Positions 6,506-15,864 of a stretch of DNA of 64,000 nucleotides are shown here, piece after piece. Each line of letters begins with the position of its first letter. The first letter of the stretch is position 1. The stretch comes from Alteromonas portus (GTDB taxonomy: Bacteria > Pseudomonadota > Gammaproteobacteria > Enterobacterales > Alteromonadaceae). The notes beneath the pieces are model-generated. The model searched no databases. It was given only the letters and a program-made list of their open reading frames with translations, and was not told where the DNA came from. The position numbers and the translations under genes are program-made. The stretch spans positions 1-64,000 of the forward strand of contig NZ_SWCO01000002.1 of the NCBI RefSeq assembly GCF_005117025.1. The letters run 5' to 3'.

Positions 6506-9028
6506 ATGTCGACGTCTTTTAATTTAGCTTGGCGGCTTTTCAAGCATGAGGCTAGACGTGGTGAACTGACCATTATATTGCTGGCTATTGTGTTATCTGT
6601 AGCTGCCGTGTTGTCGCTCTCGCTTTTTAGTGAGCGCTTGCAAGGTGCACTCAAGTCTCGCTCTGCTGCGTTTATTGCAGCAGATGCTCAGCTTCGCTCA
6701 GATGACCCTATAAACGAGGAATGGTTGGCTAGAGCCCAAGAAGAGGGCCTTAGGACGGCAAAACAGGTAGCAACACGTTCAATGGTATTTAAAGGCGACG
6801 ATATGTCGCTTGTTGATTTACGAGCCGTGAATGACGCTTATCCACTGAAAGGGACAGTCAATATTACCGACCAGCCTTTTGGAGAAAAACGCAATACTGC
6901 AGAATTACCTCAGTCTGGGGAAGCATGGGTACAGTCTCGGCTTTTTCAGAGCTTGGGGCTTTCTATTGGCGATAGTATCGAAATTGGCGACGGCACTTTT
7001 ACCGTTACGCATGTACTGGTAGATATTCCAGATGCTGGCTTCAGCGTGTTTAATACCGACCCTATCGCGCTGATTAACTTAGATGATTTGGAAAAAACTG
7101 CGATAACAGGGCCAGGGAGTCGCGCTCGTTATGTGGGCTTTTTTGCCGGTGCTGTGGGTGATTTAGAAAGTTTCAATACCTGGTTATTGCCCCAATTAAA
7201 TGACGATTTACACTTGTGGCGGACAGTCGAAGATGACGAGTCAGCGATAGGACGTTCTGTCGCAAGTGCTGAGCGCTATTTTCTGTTAGCGAGTTTGTTA
7301 GCAATAGTATTAGCGGCGGTTTCCATTGCCGTTGCAGCCCAGCGTTATGCTCAACGTCACTTTGACCCTGTGGCAATAATGAAGACCTTGGGAGCAACAA
7401 GCAGCACTATCCGAAAAGTCTATTTATTCCAAATTATATTTATCACTGGGCTCGGTATCTTTATCGGCCTCGTTATTGGTTTTATCGGTCAGCAAGTGGT
7501 GGTTTCACTTGTAGCGGATAGGGTAGATGTATCTCTTGATGTGTGGCATTGGCGCCCGCTTTTAATCGCCGTTGCTACAGGCGCTACGTGTGCATTGCTC
7601 TTTTCCTTATATCCGCTGTTGCAGCTATTTTCAGTTCCTCCGCTTCGCGTATTAAGAAAGGACATATCAGCGAATTTACGTTCCAGAAGTATTCAGTTCG
7701 TGGCTTCAGGTGGTGCGATATTTTTATTGATGTGGATGTATAGCCGCGATTTAAAAATTAGCGCTATTCTTTTCGTTTCCGGCGCTGCGCTGGTGCTCGG
7801 ATTACTTGGTGCTACGTATATCTTAATTGCAGTAGGTCGCAAGCTGGGCAGTGGAAGAATGGGGGCGTGGCAGTTGGCATGGGCACGTATTAAGCGACGT
7901 GCGATGGACAACAGCGTGCAGCTTATTAGCTTCTCCGTCACCATTATGTTGCTTTTAGTGGTGCTGGTAATGCGCAACGATATGGTTTCGCAATGGCGCT
8001 CGCAATTGCCAGAAGGTACACCGAATTACTTCTTAATTAACATTACGCCGGATATTCAACCCGAATTGGACAGACACTTCGCTGACAATGGCGTAAAAAT
8101 CGAAGAGTTTTACCCTGTCATTCGAGGTCGATTTGTTTCGGTAAATGGAGAAGGGGTAAACACCGAGGTTTCTAAAGAAGATGAGCCGAATCGAGAAGGG
8201 CGGAGAGGTTTAGGCAGAGAAGCAAACCTAACTTGGAGCAACACGCTTCAAAAAGAAAACGAGGTCATTGACGGGAACTGGCATGGCGATGAGGATAAAC
8301 AATACAGCGAAGGATGGTTTCCGGTTTCTGTTGAAGAAGGCGTTGCAGAAAGGTTAAACATTAAAATGGGCGATCGGCTTGCTTTTAATGTGGGCAGCGA
8401 GATTGTCGAAACGAAAGTAACCAGTATCCGTACGGTGAACTGGCAAACCATGCAGCCTAATTTCTTCTTCGTTATTCATCCCGAGGCGATGGCTGCATTT
8501 AGCCCAACTTATATTACTAGTTTTTACCTTCCTACGGAGAGAAAGGCTGAGTTAACCAACCTACTTAAGCCGTTTGCATCAATAACTATGTTCGACGTTG
8601 ATGCTCGAATTAATCAGTTGCGAGAGATTGTTGATCAGGTGTCTGTTGCCGTTGAATTTATTTTGGTGCTGGTATTGTTAGCGGGCAGTCTGGTATTGAT
8701 TGCACAAGTACAGGCGAGCATGGATGAACGCAGACAGGAAATAGCCATACTTCGAACACTCGGTGCCAAGGGGGCGTTGATAAGAAAAAGTGTTATTTTT
8801 GAGTTTGTTATTATTGGTGTAGTAGCAGGCTTTATGGCAGCAATGGCCAATGAGTTGAGCCTTTATTTACTTCAAACTTCTGTATTCCAAATGGAAGCAA
8901 GCTTACACCCTGAATACTGGGCAATAGCGCCAAGCGTTGGTGCTATCGTTGTAGGCATGTTAGGTGCGTTTGGATGCTGGCGTTTGCTTACGCTTAATAC
9001 CGGTCAGATGCTGCGGAACATGGTTTAG
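6506..9028 (+). CDS. ybbP: FtsX-family ABC permease YbbP
   Basis: 840-residue inner-membrane permease. An N-terminal membrane segment (about 22-44) is followed by a large periplasmic MacB-like domain and a cluster of three segments (about 255-275, 310-335, 352-372). A central pair (about 400-440) comes next, and then a second copy of the FtsX core at the C-terminus (near 715-735, 770-790, 805-825). TLGA motifs (KTLGA, RTLGA) mark the cytoplasmic coupling loops in both halves. It overlaps no gene and follows ybbA immediately. One exact dispersed motif at 8068-8077 is translated as LDRHF within the second periplasmic domain. Confidence 0.9.
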   Translation: MSTSFNLAWRLFKHEARRGELTIILLAIVLSVAAVLSLSLFSERLQGALKSRSAAFIAADAQLRSDDPINEEWLARAQEEGLRTAKQVATRSMVFKGDDMSLVDLRAVNDAYPLKGTVNITDQPFGEKRNTAELPQSGEAWVQSRLFQSLGLSIGDSIEIGDGTFTVTHVLVDIPDAGFSVFNTDPIALINLDDLEKTAITGPGSRARYVGFFAGAVGDLESFNTWLLPQLNDDLHLWRTVEDDESAIGRSVASAERYFLLASLLAIVLAAVSIAVAAQRYAQRHFDPVAIMKTLGATSSTIRKVYLFQIIFITGLGIFIGLVIGFIGQQVVVSLVADRVDVSLDVWHWRPLLIAVATGATCALLFSLYPLLQLFSVPPLRVLRKDISANLRSRSIQFVASGGAIFLLMWMYSRDLKISAILFVSGAALVLGLLGATYILIAVGRKLGSGRMGAWQLAWARIKRRAMDNSVQLISFSVTIMLLLVVLVMRNDMVSQWRSQLPEGTPNYFLINITPDIQPELDRHFADNGVKIEEFYPVIRGRFVSVNGEGVNTEVSKEDEPNREGRRGLGREANLTWSNTLQKENEVIDGNWHGDEDKQYSEGWFPVSVEEGVAERLNIKMGDRLAFNVGSEIVETKVTSIRTVNWQTMQPNFFFVIHPEAMAAFSPTYITSFYLPTERKAELTNLLKPFASITMFDVDARINQLREIVDQVSVAVEFILVLVLLAGSLVLIAQVQASMDERRQEIAILRTLGAKGALIRKSVIFEFVIIGVVAGFMAAMANELSLYLLQTSVFQMEASLHPEYWAIAPSVGAIVVGMLGAFGCWRLLTLNTGQMLRNMV
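8068..8077. repeat. Intragenic dispersed motif in ybbP
   Basis: Exact GGACAGACAC; read in frame as L-D-R-H-F. Confidence 0.85.
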
Positions 9029-9068
9029 GTATTCTTGCGTTAGTTTAAAATGCGCTTTAATACAAAAC

Positions 9069-9268
9069 GGACAGGCACTCGGTTAAGTGCCGTTTAGATT
9101 AAGGGCAGTGGACAGTCACTCAATTCAAATGAGTGTCTGTCCACTGTATATTTCACAGCAAAGTTCGCTAATTACGAAAGAGTGATTTTCGCTAAGAGCT
9201 TGAGAAGAATAAATTTGGACACACACTTGCTTAGCAATTCAAGTGTGTGTCCACATAAGTGTCTGTCC
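9069..9268. repeat. Dispersed motif array between convergent ybbP and yfcH
   Basis: The 271-base gap is largely made of motif: GGACAGGCAC 9069-9078, GGACAGTCAC 9110-9119, GTGTCTGTCC 9133-9142, GGACACACAC 9217-9226, GTGTGTGTCC 9243-9252 and GTGTCTGTCC 9259-9268. The copies at 9110/9133 form a 15-base stem with one mismatch. Those at 9217/9243 form a perfect 13-base stem (GGACACACACTTG with CAAGTGTGTGTCC) in which both arms carry the same changed base. Confidence 0.9.
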
Positions 9269-9299
9269 ACAAGGCACATAACGAATTTCAGTAATTCAA

Positions 9300-10196
9300 C
9301 TATGCGCGATATATTTCTCTTAGCGCCTCGTCGATAGAAGGGAATTCAAAACTGAAGCCGGCGGTAGTAAGCTTTTGAGGAATGACTCTTTGCCCCTCAA
9401 GTATCATCGTCGACGATTCGCCCATTGCTACTTTCATAACAAAGCCCGGGACATTGAAGAGGCAAGGTCGGTTAAGTGATTTTGCGAGCGCTTTAGAGAA
9501 CTCCTTGTTCGTGACAGGCTCCGGTGCCGTTAAATTAAATGCACCAGAACATGCGCTATTCTCGAGCAAGAATGAGATAGCTCGGACCATATCTTGTAAG
9601 TGGATCCAAGCTAAGTACTGACTTCCACTCCCAAGTGTACCTCCGGCCCCCAATTTAAACGGTAGTGCCATTTTCCCTAACGCTCCGCCTTTTTCGGTGA
9701 GAACTACACCAGTTCGAAGCGTTACTACACGTGTCTTAGCTAGATCTACACTTTGGGCAATAGTCTCCCATTTAGCGCACAGTTCATGGGTAAACTCGTT
9801 ATGAGGAGGAGTTTCTTCAGTTACAAGTTTGTCTCCTTGATTGCCGTAGTAACCAATCGCGGAGCCCGATAAGAAAACAGGCGGAGGCGCATCACAACTA
9901 TTTATTTTTGAGACTAGCTCAGAAGTGATGTCCCAGCGGCTATCACAAATTATTTTCTTTTGAGTGTCTGTCCATCGCTTATCGGCGATAGGCTCACCAG
10001 CCAAATTAATTACCGCGTCGAAATTCTCGAAATTTTCTATCGAAGAAACGCTCTCGACTATTTTGACATTATCCCCCAATCTGCTTTTTGCCTTTACAGC
10101 GTTGCGAGAAATCACCGTGAACTCATGTTCATGTGAATATTGCCGAATAAACTCGCTACCAATCAGTCCTGTACCGCCAGTCAAAAGAATGTTCAC
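9300..10196 (-). CDS. yfcH: TIGR01777-type NAD-dependent epimerase YfcH
   Basis: 298-residue short-chain dehydrogenase-like protein with the nucleotide-binding GGTGLIG at 7-13. NLAGEPI and the SGSAIGYYGNQG block are typical of the YfcH/SDR39U1 family, followed by a C-terminal DUF1731-like tail (PQKLTTAGFSFEFPSIDEAL). The physiological substrate is unknown to me. It lies 21 bases downstream of folX on the same strand, as the two genes neighbour in E. coli. An exact dispersed motif at 9964-9973 is translated as WTDTQ. Confidence 0.9.
   Translation of the reverse strand: MNILLTGGTGLIGSEFIRQYSHEHEFTVISRNAVKAKSRLGDNVKIVESVSSIENFENFDAVINLAGEPIADKRWTDTQKKIICDSRWDITSELVSKINSCDAPPPVFLSGSAIGYYGNQGDKLVTEETPPHNEFTHELCAKWETIAQSVDLAKTRVVTLRTGVVLTEKGGALGKMALPFKLGAGGTLGSGSQYLAWIHLQDMVRAISFLLENSACSGAFNLTAPEPVTNKEFSKALAKSLNRPCLFNVPGFVMKVAMGESSTMILEGQRVIPQKLTTAGFSFEFPSIDEALREIYRA
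9964..9973. repeat. Intragenic dispersed motif in yfcH
   Basis: Exact GTGTCTGTCC on the + strand; in the minus-strand gene it reads W-T-D-T. Confidence 0.85.
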
Positions 10197-10217
10197 AATT
10201 AACTCCTTGAGGTATGT

Positions 10218-10586
10218 CTACCCCGACTTATTGCATGATAGCGTTAGGGATACTGAATCAGAGAATCTAAGGGCATGTGGCTTATCGACCTCAACCTCAG
10301 CGTAACGCACCGAAGAGTGCTCTGCGGCAATACTTAGCACATCGGCGGTAAGTTTTTCTAGAAGAGAAAAACGGTTGTCCTCCACGAGTTTGATGATCGC
10401 CTTTGTAATCGTTTTGTAGTTAAGTGCATCACTCATATCGTCGGTGTTCGTCGCTTTTTCAGCGTCGTAATCAATTTTCACGTTAACAACAACGTCCTGC
10501 TTGTTTTTTATTTCATCTTCATTGATGCCAATGTACGTGCGTAGTCTTAGGTTTTTAATTTTAATAGTGGCAAGATTAAAGTTCAT
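10218..10586 (-). CDS. folX: Dihydroneopterin triphosphate 2'-epimerase FolX
   Basis: 122-residue member of the FolB/FolX tunnel-fold family. It resembles E. coli FolX along its length as I remember it ([47 protein letters not shown]). FolX interconverts dihydroneopterin and dihydromonapterin triphosphates, supplying tetrahydromonapterin in some gammaproteobacteria. The pairing with yfcH supports FolX over FolB. It is probably the first gene of a two-gene operon. Confidence 0.9.
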   Translation of the reverse strand: MNFNLATIKIKNLRLRTYIGINEDEIKNKQDVVVNVKIDYDAEKATNTDDMSDALNYKTITKAIIKLVEDNRFSLLEKLTADVLSIAAEHSSVRYAEVEVDKPHALRFSDSVSLTLSCNKSG

Positions 10587-10659
10587 TGAAGTCTCTTGTT
10601 TGTAGTTGTTTATAAGTCGTTGTAAAGTGTTGTCGTTTCAGTCAGGAATGTAGCACAAA

Positions 10660-11700
10660 ATGTCAATGGAACTACGCTCGCCAACAGCAAAAATTCTAAT
10701 CGTTTTAGCATGTTTAGTAGTGGTAATGGCTGGTATTAAAGCCGCCAGTACGATCATGGTACCGTTTTTTCTCTCTATTTTTATAGCGATCGCGTGTAGC
10801 CCAATAATACGTTGGACTTCGAAATTTGGCGTGCCTAAATGGCTCTCTATAACTTTTGTTATACTGCTTATCGTTGTTTTTGGTTTTCTTTTAGCTGGCT
10901 TAGTTGGCCAGTCTATGACCGAGTTTCGAGAAAATTTGCCAGAATATAGAAGTAAGCTTGATACAGAGTTTGCCTGGGTTGTGTCCAAATTGGCTGAATT
11001 TAATATTCACATCAATAGAGAGTTAATCGCTTCGCACCTTGATCCAGCAACGGCTATGTCTGTAGCAACAAATTTCATCAGCGGAATGGGCGGCGTACTT
11101 TCAAACCTCTTCCTTATTCTTCTTACTGTCATTTTTATGCTTTTTGAAGCAGACAGTATTCCCCGCCGGTTGCATATTGCCCTTGCCGATCCTGGAATGA
11201 AACTACAGCATATCGACAGATTTATTCGTTCTGTGAACAGTTACTTAGCGATAAAAACTGTGGTCAGCTTAGGAACAGGTTTGATTATTGGTATTTGGCT
11301 GTATGTGATGGGAGTAGATCACTTCATGCTTTGGGCTGTGTTGGCGTTTATGCTCAACTTTATTCCTAACATTGGCTCAATTATCGCTGCTGTGCCCGCA
11401 GTGTTGATAGCCTTTGTTCAACTTGGGCCTGCCTCAGCAGGTTTTGCAGCGCTTGGCTTTGTGCTTGTTAATACCATCATGGGTAATATGGTGGAACCTC
11501 GATTGATGGGTAAGGGCATGGGGCTCTCTACGCTCGTGGTATTCCTTTCGTTAATATTTTGGGGGTGGCTGCTAGGCACCGTTGGAATGTTGCTATCAGT
11601 TCCGTTAACCATGGTGGTAAAGATAGCTCTAGAGTCTCGCGAGGAGAGCAAGTGGCTTGCGGTGCTGTTATCGAGTGAAGGTGAGAAGTCTGCGTCGTAA
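10660..11700 (+). CDS. AI-2E family (PerM/TqsA-like) membrane transporter
   Basis: 346-residue polytopic inner-membrane protein of the AI-2 exporter superfamily. It has paired helices at about 10-50 and 60-85, then a soluble stretch, a helix near 145-165, and a C-terminal block of four or five helices (about 208-325) with FIPNIGSIIAAVPAVLIAF and PRLMGKGMGLSTLVVFLSLIFWGWLLG, which are the family hallmarks. Members have been linked to autoinducer-2 export or Na+/H+ exchange; the substrate here is open. The ATG is preceded by CAGGAATG-type sequence. It is divergent from folX and convergent with the histidine kinase gene. Confidence 0.88.
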   Translation: MSMELRSPTAKILIVLACLVVVMAGIKAASTIMVPFFLSIFIAIACSPIIRWTSKFGVPKWLSITFVILLIVVFGFLLAGLVGQSMTEFRENLPEYRSKLDTEFAWVVSKLAEFNIHINRELIASHLDPATAMSVATNFISGMGGVLSNLFLILLTVIFMLFEADSIPRRLHIALADPGMKLQHIDRFIRSVNSYLAIKTVVSLGTGLIIGIWLYVMGVDHFMLWAVLAFMLNFIPNIGSIIAAVPAVLIAFVQLGPASAGFAALGFVLVNTIMGNMVEPRLMGKGMGLSTLVVFLSLIFWGWLLGTVGMLLSVPLTMVVKIALESREESKWLAVLLSSEGEKSAS

Positions 11701-11718
11701 CTTAGTGTAAGTAGAAGT

Positions 11719-12083
11719 GGACAGGCACTTATTGAAAGTCGATAGCGGAAGTAGAAAGTGGACAGACACTTGTTTGAAAGTAGAAAGTGGACAGACACTC
11801 AACTGTTTTAGCGTAATTCTTCGAAAGACTGCACTCAAGCTAGATAAAAGCGACTGTCTGCTTCTACCTGTACAGTTTTTACGCCCGAAAAAGAAAGGTT
11901 AAAAGGCGACAGACACTCAACCCATTTTAAAACAGAATTTTCTCATTGGTTTCAAGCTAAACAGCCAATTGAGAATGTGTCTGTCTGCCCCAAACTTTTG
12001 TGTAAATTTAAGTGTGTGTCCACTTTTCCACTTTTCCACTTTCCATACGCACCAAATCATTGTGTGAACTCAAGTGTCTGTCC
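11719..12083. repeat. Dispersed motif array between convergent AI-2E gene and histidine kinase
   Basis: The 457-base gap 11701-12157 holds no gene. It has a short tandem array with context AGTAGAAAGTGGACAGACACTT (GGACAGGCAC 11719-11728; exact 11760-11769 and 11789-11798). Degenerate copies follow at 11908-11917 and 11977-11986, then GTGTGTGTCC 12012-12021 and exact GTGTCTGTCC 12074-12083. Left copies point one way and right copies the other, so the gap is a large imperfect inverted repeat. Confidence 0.88.
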
Positions 12084-12157
12084 GCTTTCATAACTCAGTA
12101 ATTAAAAGCTCAAAGTTTCAACGACCATTCTCAAACTTCGTTGTACTTTTTAAAGCC

Positions 12158-13489
12158 TTATTCGTGATTGGGAAATTGAATTACGATACAAGCACCGCCA
12201 AGCGTGCTGTCTTCGATAAGCATTCTACCTTCATATATCGAAACTAAATCGGCAGCCAACGCCATGCCAATTCCATGGCCTTCTGTATAGGTATCGAGGC
12301 GAGTTCCTCTTTCTAACAAAAGCACCTTTTTGTCGTCAGGAATACCTGGGCCGTCGTCTTCTACTTTAATTGTTAGCCAACCAGCACTTTTCGTCACTGA
12401 TACGATAATCTTATTGTTCGCCGCCTTGCATGCATTGTCTAAAAGGTTGCCACAAAGCTCCATGAAGTCGGTCTCGTCCCCTTTAAACTGAGTGTCTTCA
12501 TCCATTTCTAACTCAATGGTAAGGGCTTTATCTTGGTAGACCTTGTCCATCGCATCGGCGAGTTTGTGCAAAACGGGTAATATATCGATAGCGTGTTGCC
12601 AACCAGATTTACCTGCACTTGCTCTTTTCAACTGACGCTTAATTATTCTGTCAATTTGTTGTAGTGCTTCGTTTACCTCAGCGGGTAAATCATTAGTGCC
12701 CGATGCCACCGCCAAGGGCGTTTTCAAACTATGTGCTAAGTCTCCCAAGCTATTTTTATATCTCGCCCTTTGAGCGGCCTCTGTGTGTAGTAACCCGTTA
12801 ATAGATTGTTTTAAAGAATCAAATTCAACCGGGTATCGAGCTTCCAACTGGCGTTTATGCCCGCTTGAGGTTTGTGAAATTTCGTCAATTAACTTCCTAA
12901 CGGGAAGAAGAACCAAGCTAATCCCAATAATGATAAAGACTAAGAGCGCTATACAAAGCGTGAAAATCCATTGCCACGTTGTGTCTAAAAAGGTCTTTCG
13001 CTCTGCTTCAAAGAGTGCTTTATTGTTAAATATATAAAACCGAACAGGCTCGAAGTCTCTACTTGAAGCAAATTCTGCGGTGAAGGCGTACACAAAAAAC
13101 TGGGAGTCCTTTTCAAAACTAGGCGTATAAGACTCAAGAAATAACTCGTTACCGACTGAGACGTCTATCTGAGGTGGTACAAAGGTATATTCTAGAGCGG
13201 AGGCTGATTGCCAAATAACTTCGTCTCGAAACACTATGACGCCAAGATAGCCTGACCCCGGAAGGTTTAACTGCTCTTCATATAAAATTTCAGGCATGTA
13301 AGGCAGGTCGCCATCTAACTCGAAAGCCGATAACAGACCTAAGTTCATTAACCTGAGTTCACTCATCTTGGCTTGCGTGAGGCTATCAGTATAAGCCTCG
13401 TCTAGAATGACAACAGTAAAAGGCGCAAATAATGCTAGAAGCACAATCGCTAAAAAGATACTCCGAAGACGAAGCGACAACTGCCTCAT
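12158..13489 (-). CDS. Sensor histidine kinase (PhoQ-like)
   Basis: 443-residue two-component sensor. TM1 is about 9-30, a periplasmic sensor about 31-168, and TM2 about 169-195 (FTLCIALLVFIIIGISLVLLPV). A HAMP-like linker and the HisKA H-box (LAHSLKTPLAV) follow, then N-box (LCGNLLDNACKA), G1 box (VEDDGPGIPDD) and G2 (EGHGIGMALAADLV). The H-box LAHSLKTPL is typical of PhoQ-group kinases, but the periplasmic acidic cluster that senses Mg2+ in PhoQ is not evident, so the signal is uncertain. It overlaps the response regulator gene by 4 bases (ATGA), showing translational coupling. Confidence 0.9.
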   Translation of the reverse strand: MRQLSLRLRSIFLAIVLLALFAPFTVVILDEAYTDSLTQAKMSELRLMNLGLLSAFELDGDLPYMPEILYEEQLNLPGSGYLGVIVFRDEVIWQSASALEYTFVPPQIDVSVGNELFLESYTPSFEKDSQFFVYAFTAEFASSRDFEPVRFYIFNNKALFEAERKTFLDTTWQWIFTLCIALLVFIIIGISLVLLPVRKLIDEISQTSSGHKRQLEARYPVEFDSLKQSINGLLHTEAAQRARYKNSLGDLAHSLKTPLAVASGTNDLPAEVNEALQQIDRIIKRQLKRASAGKSGWQHAIDILPVLHKLADAMDKVYQDKALTIELEMDEDTQFKGDETDFMELCGNLLDNACKAANNKIIVSVTKSAGWLTIKVEDDGPGIPDDKKVLLLERGTRLDTYTEGHGIGMALAADLVSIYEGRMLIEDSTLGGACIVIQFPNHE

Positions 13490-14160
13490 AAACTTCTATT
13501 GATCCTGTAGCCTCTACCTCGAAGGGTTTCGATTGGTTTTAACTCACCGGTCGGGTCCAGCTTTTTCCGCAGTCTTCCCACGAAAACTTCAATAACATTA
13601 CTATCTAAATCAAAATCTTGGTCGTAAATGTGCTCGGTTAGCTCTGTTTTTGAGATGACCTTTTGCGGGTTAAGCATCAGGTACTCCATGACTTTGTATT
13701 CGTAAGCTGTTAGGTCCAGAGCTTGACCATCCAACGATAGCTCTTCACTAACGGTATCCAGCGAGATTGGTCCGAACTGAATGGTCGGGTTCGCTTGTCC
13801 TGAAGCTCGTCGAATTAGCGCTTTTGTTCGAGCAAGTAATTCTTCATTATGAAAGGGCTTGGTGAGATAGTCGTCGGCACCAGCATCGAGGCCTTCTACT
13901 TTCTCTTGCCATCTATCTCTTGCTGTTAAGATAAGTATAGGGCAAGAAATATCAGCTTGACGGGCTTTTCGTATAACCTCAAATCCGTCTAACTTTGGCA
14001 TGCCGATGTCGACAATAGCCAGGTCATAGCTATATTCTTTAATGAGAAAAAGCGCGTGCTCACCATTATCTGCGAGGTCTACGCTATAGCCATTTTGCTG
14101 AAGAAGCGCGTCAAGTTGGGTTAATAATCTGCTATCGTCTTCGGCTACGAGGATACGCAT
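13486..14160 (-). CDS. OmpR/PhoP-family response regulator
   Basis: 224-residue DNA-binding regulator. The receiver domain carries acidic D8/D9, phospho-acceptor D51 in VDIGMP, and the conserved K in LTKPF; a winged-helix domain follows (EYKVMEYLML, SKTELTEHIYDQDFD, VFVGRLRKKLD, ETLRGRGYR). Its operon partner is the kinase immediately downstream. The PepSY gene ends one base before it, so the order is PepSY, regulator, kinase. Similar PepSY-regulator-kinase operons are known in other proteobacteria. Confidence 0.92.
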   Translation of the reverse strand: MRILVAEDDSRLLTQLDALLQQNGYSVDLADNGEHALFLIKEYSYDLAIVDIGMPKLDGFEVIRKARQADISCPILILTARDRWQEKVEGLDAGADDYLTKPFHNEELLARTKALIRRASGQANPTIQFGPISLDTVSEELSLDGQALDLTAYEYKVMEYLMLNPQKVISKTELTEHIYDQDFDLDSNVIEVFVGRLRKKLDPTGELKPIETLRGRGYRINRSL

Positions 14161-14161
14161 G

Positions 14162-14431
14162 TTAGTCCTTATCTTTACTTTTTTTCACCTTGCCTGAACG
14201 CTTGTCTACATCTACTGACACTACTCGCCCAGACTTTTTGAGTACTTTTACCCGGTAGTTTTTTGAGGTTTGTTCAACTTTTAAGACACGGCCATTCTCA
14301 GAAGCGCGCGCGCGCTCTGCAGCTTCGCTTTTTGATATATCGCCACCAGAGTCTTGCAACGCCAATGCTGGCGTAGTGTTAGATAAAGCTAACACTAAAC
14401 AAACTACTGCAACACGAAGCGATAATGCCAT
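14162..14431 (-). CDS. Secreted PepSY-domain protein
   Basis: 89-residue protein with a signal peptide (about 1-25, cleavage near ALA-LQ). A short PepSY-like domain follows (SKSEAAERARASENGRVLKV..., YRVKVLKKSGRVVSVDVDKRSGKV) and then a lysine-rich tail. PepSY proteins are small periplasmic modules often found with two-component systems; here it leads the operon, so it may modulate or report on the sensor's signal. That role is inference. Confidence 0.82.
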   Translation of the reverse strand: MALSLRVAVVCLVLALSNTTPALALQDSGGDISKSEAAERARASENGRVLKVEQTSKNYRVKVLKKSGRVVSVDVDKRSGKVKKSKDKD

Positions 14432-14585
14432 ACAACCTCACAATTATTATCCCACACAGGCCAAACTACAGATAATTATAACTTGGTTAACTGAACCCAT
14501 TCTGAACTGGGTTTAGTCTACCTTGCGGAGCAAAAGCTGTATATAAGCCTTAAGTAAATGGCATTGACGAAAGAGCAAATATTGT

Positions 14586-15047
14586 GGACAGACACTTAAT
14601 TGCAATGATGACGCAAGTCAAAATTAGAGTGTCTGTCCACAATCTATTTAAAGGCCTCATGTGACGAATATAGTCTAGCGCTCTCGCTACTATGACATAT
14701 TGAGTAATCTTTACTCTTACTTTGAAAATGTGTCTGTCCGCTTTGTTGCGCTTTGCTGATTTGTAACTACGTGAGCAATATCTACGATGTTGTCGAGTGA
14801 CTATCCACAGTTCCCTTTACATAGTTCTTACAGACCATGGGAATATATGAGTGTCTGTCCAAACCTGTACCTGCCTCGCGTTGGGTGAAAAATCTAACGT
14901 TTCTTAATAGCTTTTTTTGCAAGGGAATTCGGCGATATGGTTTTTTTGGCATGTCATGTGCGATGCATAGGCTTTAGATGAGTTAATAAAATGAAAATAA
15001 GGTGTTTTGTTCAACTACTCGATTCAATAGTAACGTCGGACAGACAC
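14586..15047. repeat. Dispersed motif array in the 638-base divergent gap
   Basis: The gap 14432-15069 separates the PepSY operon from the PNPOx-like gene. It contains exact copies at 14586-14595, 14629-14638, 14730-14739, 14851-14860 and 15038-15047. The pair 14586/14629 forms a hairpin whose arms TGTGGACAGACACT / AGTGTCTGTCCACA are exact complements. The last copy lies only 13 bases before the AAGGAGGAG ribosome site of the next gene. No other gene is seen. Confidence 0.88.
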
Positions 15048-15069
15048 TTATTTTCGACAAGGAGGAGCT

Positions 15070-15534
15070 ATGTCTAGCGATATTAAGAAAACAATGTGGA
15101 AAGCGATGTCAGATAGTCCAAAAGTCATGGTAAGTCTGGTTGGTGAGGATATGCATGCCGAGCCTATGTACGCCCAGCTTGATAAAGACGCTGATAGTGA
15201 GTTTTGGTTTTACACTAGTCGAGACAACCGCATCGCGAAAGGTGGAAAAGCCATGGTTCACTTTGCATCTAAAGGTCACGATGTATTTGCTTGCATTCAA
15301 GGCAACCTCACTGTTGAATCACGTAAAGAGGTGATTGATAAATACTGGTCTAATCCAGTAGAAGCATGGTTCGAGAAAGGTAAAGATGATCCTTCTTTAT
15401 TAATGCTTCGCTTTGAACTTATAGATGCAGAAGTGTGGGATGCAGATCCTTCGCTAAAAGGCATGTTTAAAATGCTCACTGGTAAAACGGTGAAGCCAGA
15501 AGAGATGGGTGAGCATGAAAAGGTCGATCTTTAA
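15070..15534 (+). CDS. Pyridoxamine 5'-phosphate oxidase-like general stress protein
   Basis: 154-residue split-barrel flavin-binding protein of the general-stress-protein 26 group. Visible family blocks are MSDSPKVMVSLVG at the start, DADSEFWFYTSRDNRIA, KAMVHFASKGHDVFACIQG and KYWSNPVEAWFEKGKDDPSLLMLRFELIDAEVWD. These proteins bind FMN/FAD; a catalytic role is not proven. It has a strong AAGGAGGAG site. A dispersed motif copy lies in its 5' leader. Confidence 0.85.
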   Translation: MSSDIKKTMWKAMSDSPKVMVSLVGEDMHAEPMYAQLDKDADSEFWFYTSRDNRIAKGGKAMVHFASKGHDVFACIQGNLTVESRKEVIDKYWSNPVEAWFEKGKDDPSLLMLRFELIDAEVWDADPSLKGMFKMLTGKTVKPEEMGEHEKVDL

Positions 15535-15600
15535 ACGCAGCATTTAGGCCAGTTTTGTGACGAAGCATTGAGGCGTTGGGGCACTTTCTCAGAGGAGCGA

Positions 15601-15731
15601 GTGTCTGTCCACAAGGGATTGTTATTGCGATTGTTGGCTGATTAATAAGTGACTGTCCATTATCCCAAGTGAAGCTTGGCGAACAATTACGAGTGTGTGT
15701 CCTCATTAGACTGGCAAATGAGTGTCTGTCC
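15601..15731. repeat. Dispersed motif array between convergent genes
   Basis: The 330-base gap 15535-15864 contains GTGTCTGTCC 15601-15610, GTGACTGTCC 15649-15658, GTGTGTGTCC 15693-15702 and GTGTCTGTCC 15722-15731. All four have the same orientation, with near-regular spacing of 29-48 bases. The only other feature is the trp-operon terminator. Confidence 0.85.
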
Positions 15732-15776
15732 ACACTAGTTTAATAAATAAGTGTTAGCTTCATTACTGTTGAAGCA

Positions 15777-15823
15777 ACAAAAAAGCCCCTTAAAACCGGA
15801 GCTATTCGATCTTAAGGGGCTTT
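15777..15823 (-). terminator. Terminator of the trp operon
   Basis: On the minus strand AAAGCCCCTTAA pairs with TTAAGGGGCTTT around an 18-base loop, then runs into TTTTTT. It lies about 40 bases beyond the yciI stop. Confidence 0.85.
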
Positions 15824-15864
15824 CGTTATTTATCGCAGTTTGTTACTTAGAGTTTAGCTAAAAA

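Noticed and set aside
11717-11902. A 61-codon ORF on the + strand
   Set aside because: It is composed largely of motif repeats (DRHL, WTDT-type peptides), has no good ribosome site, and lies between convergent gene ends.
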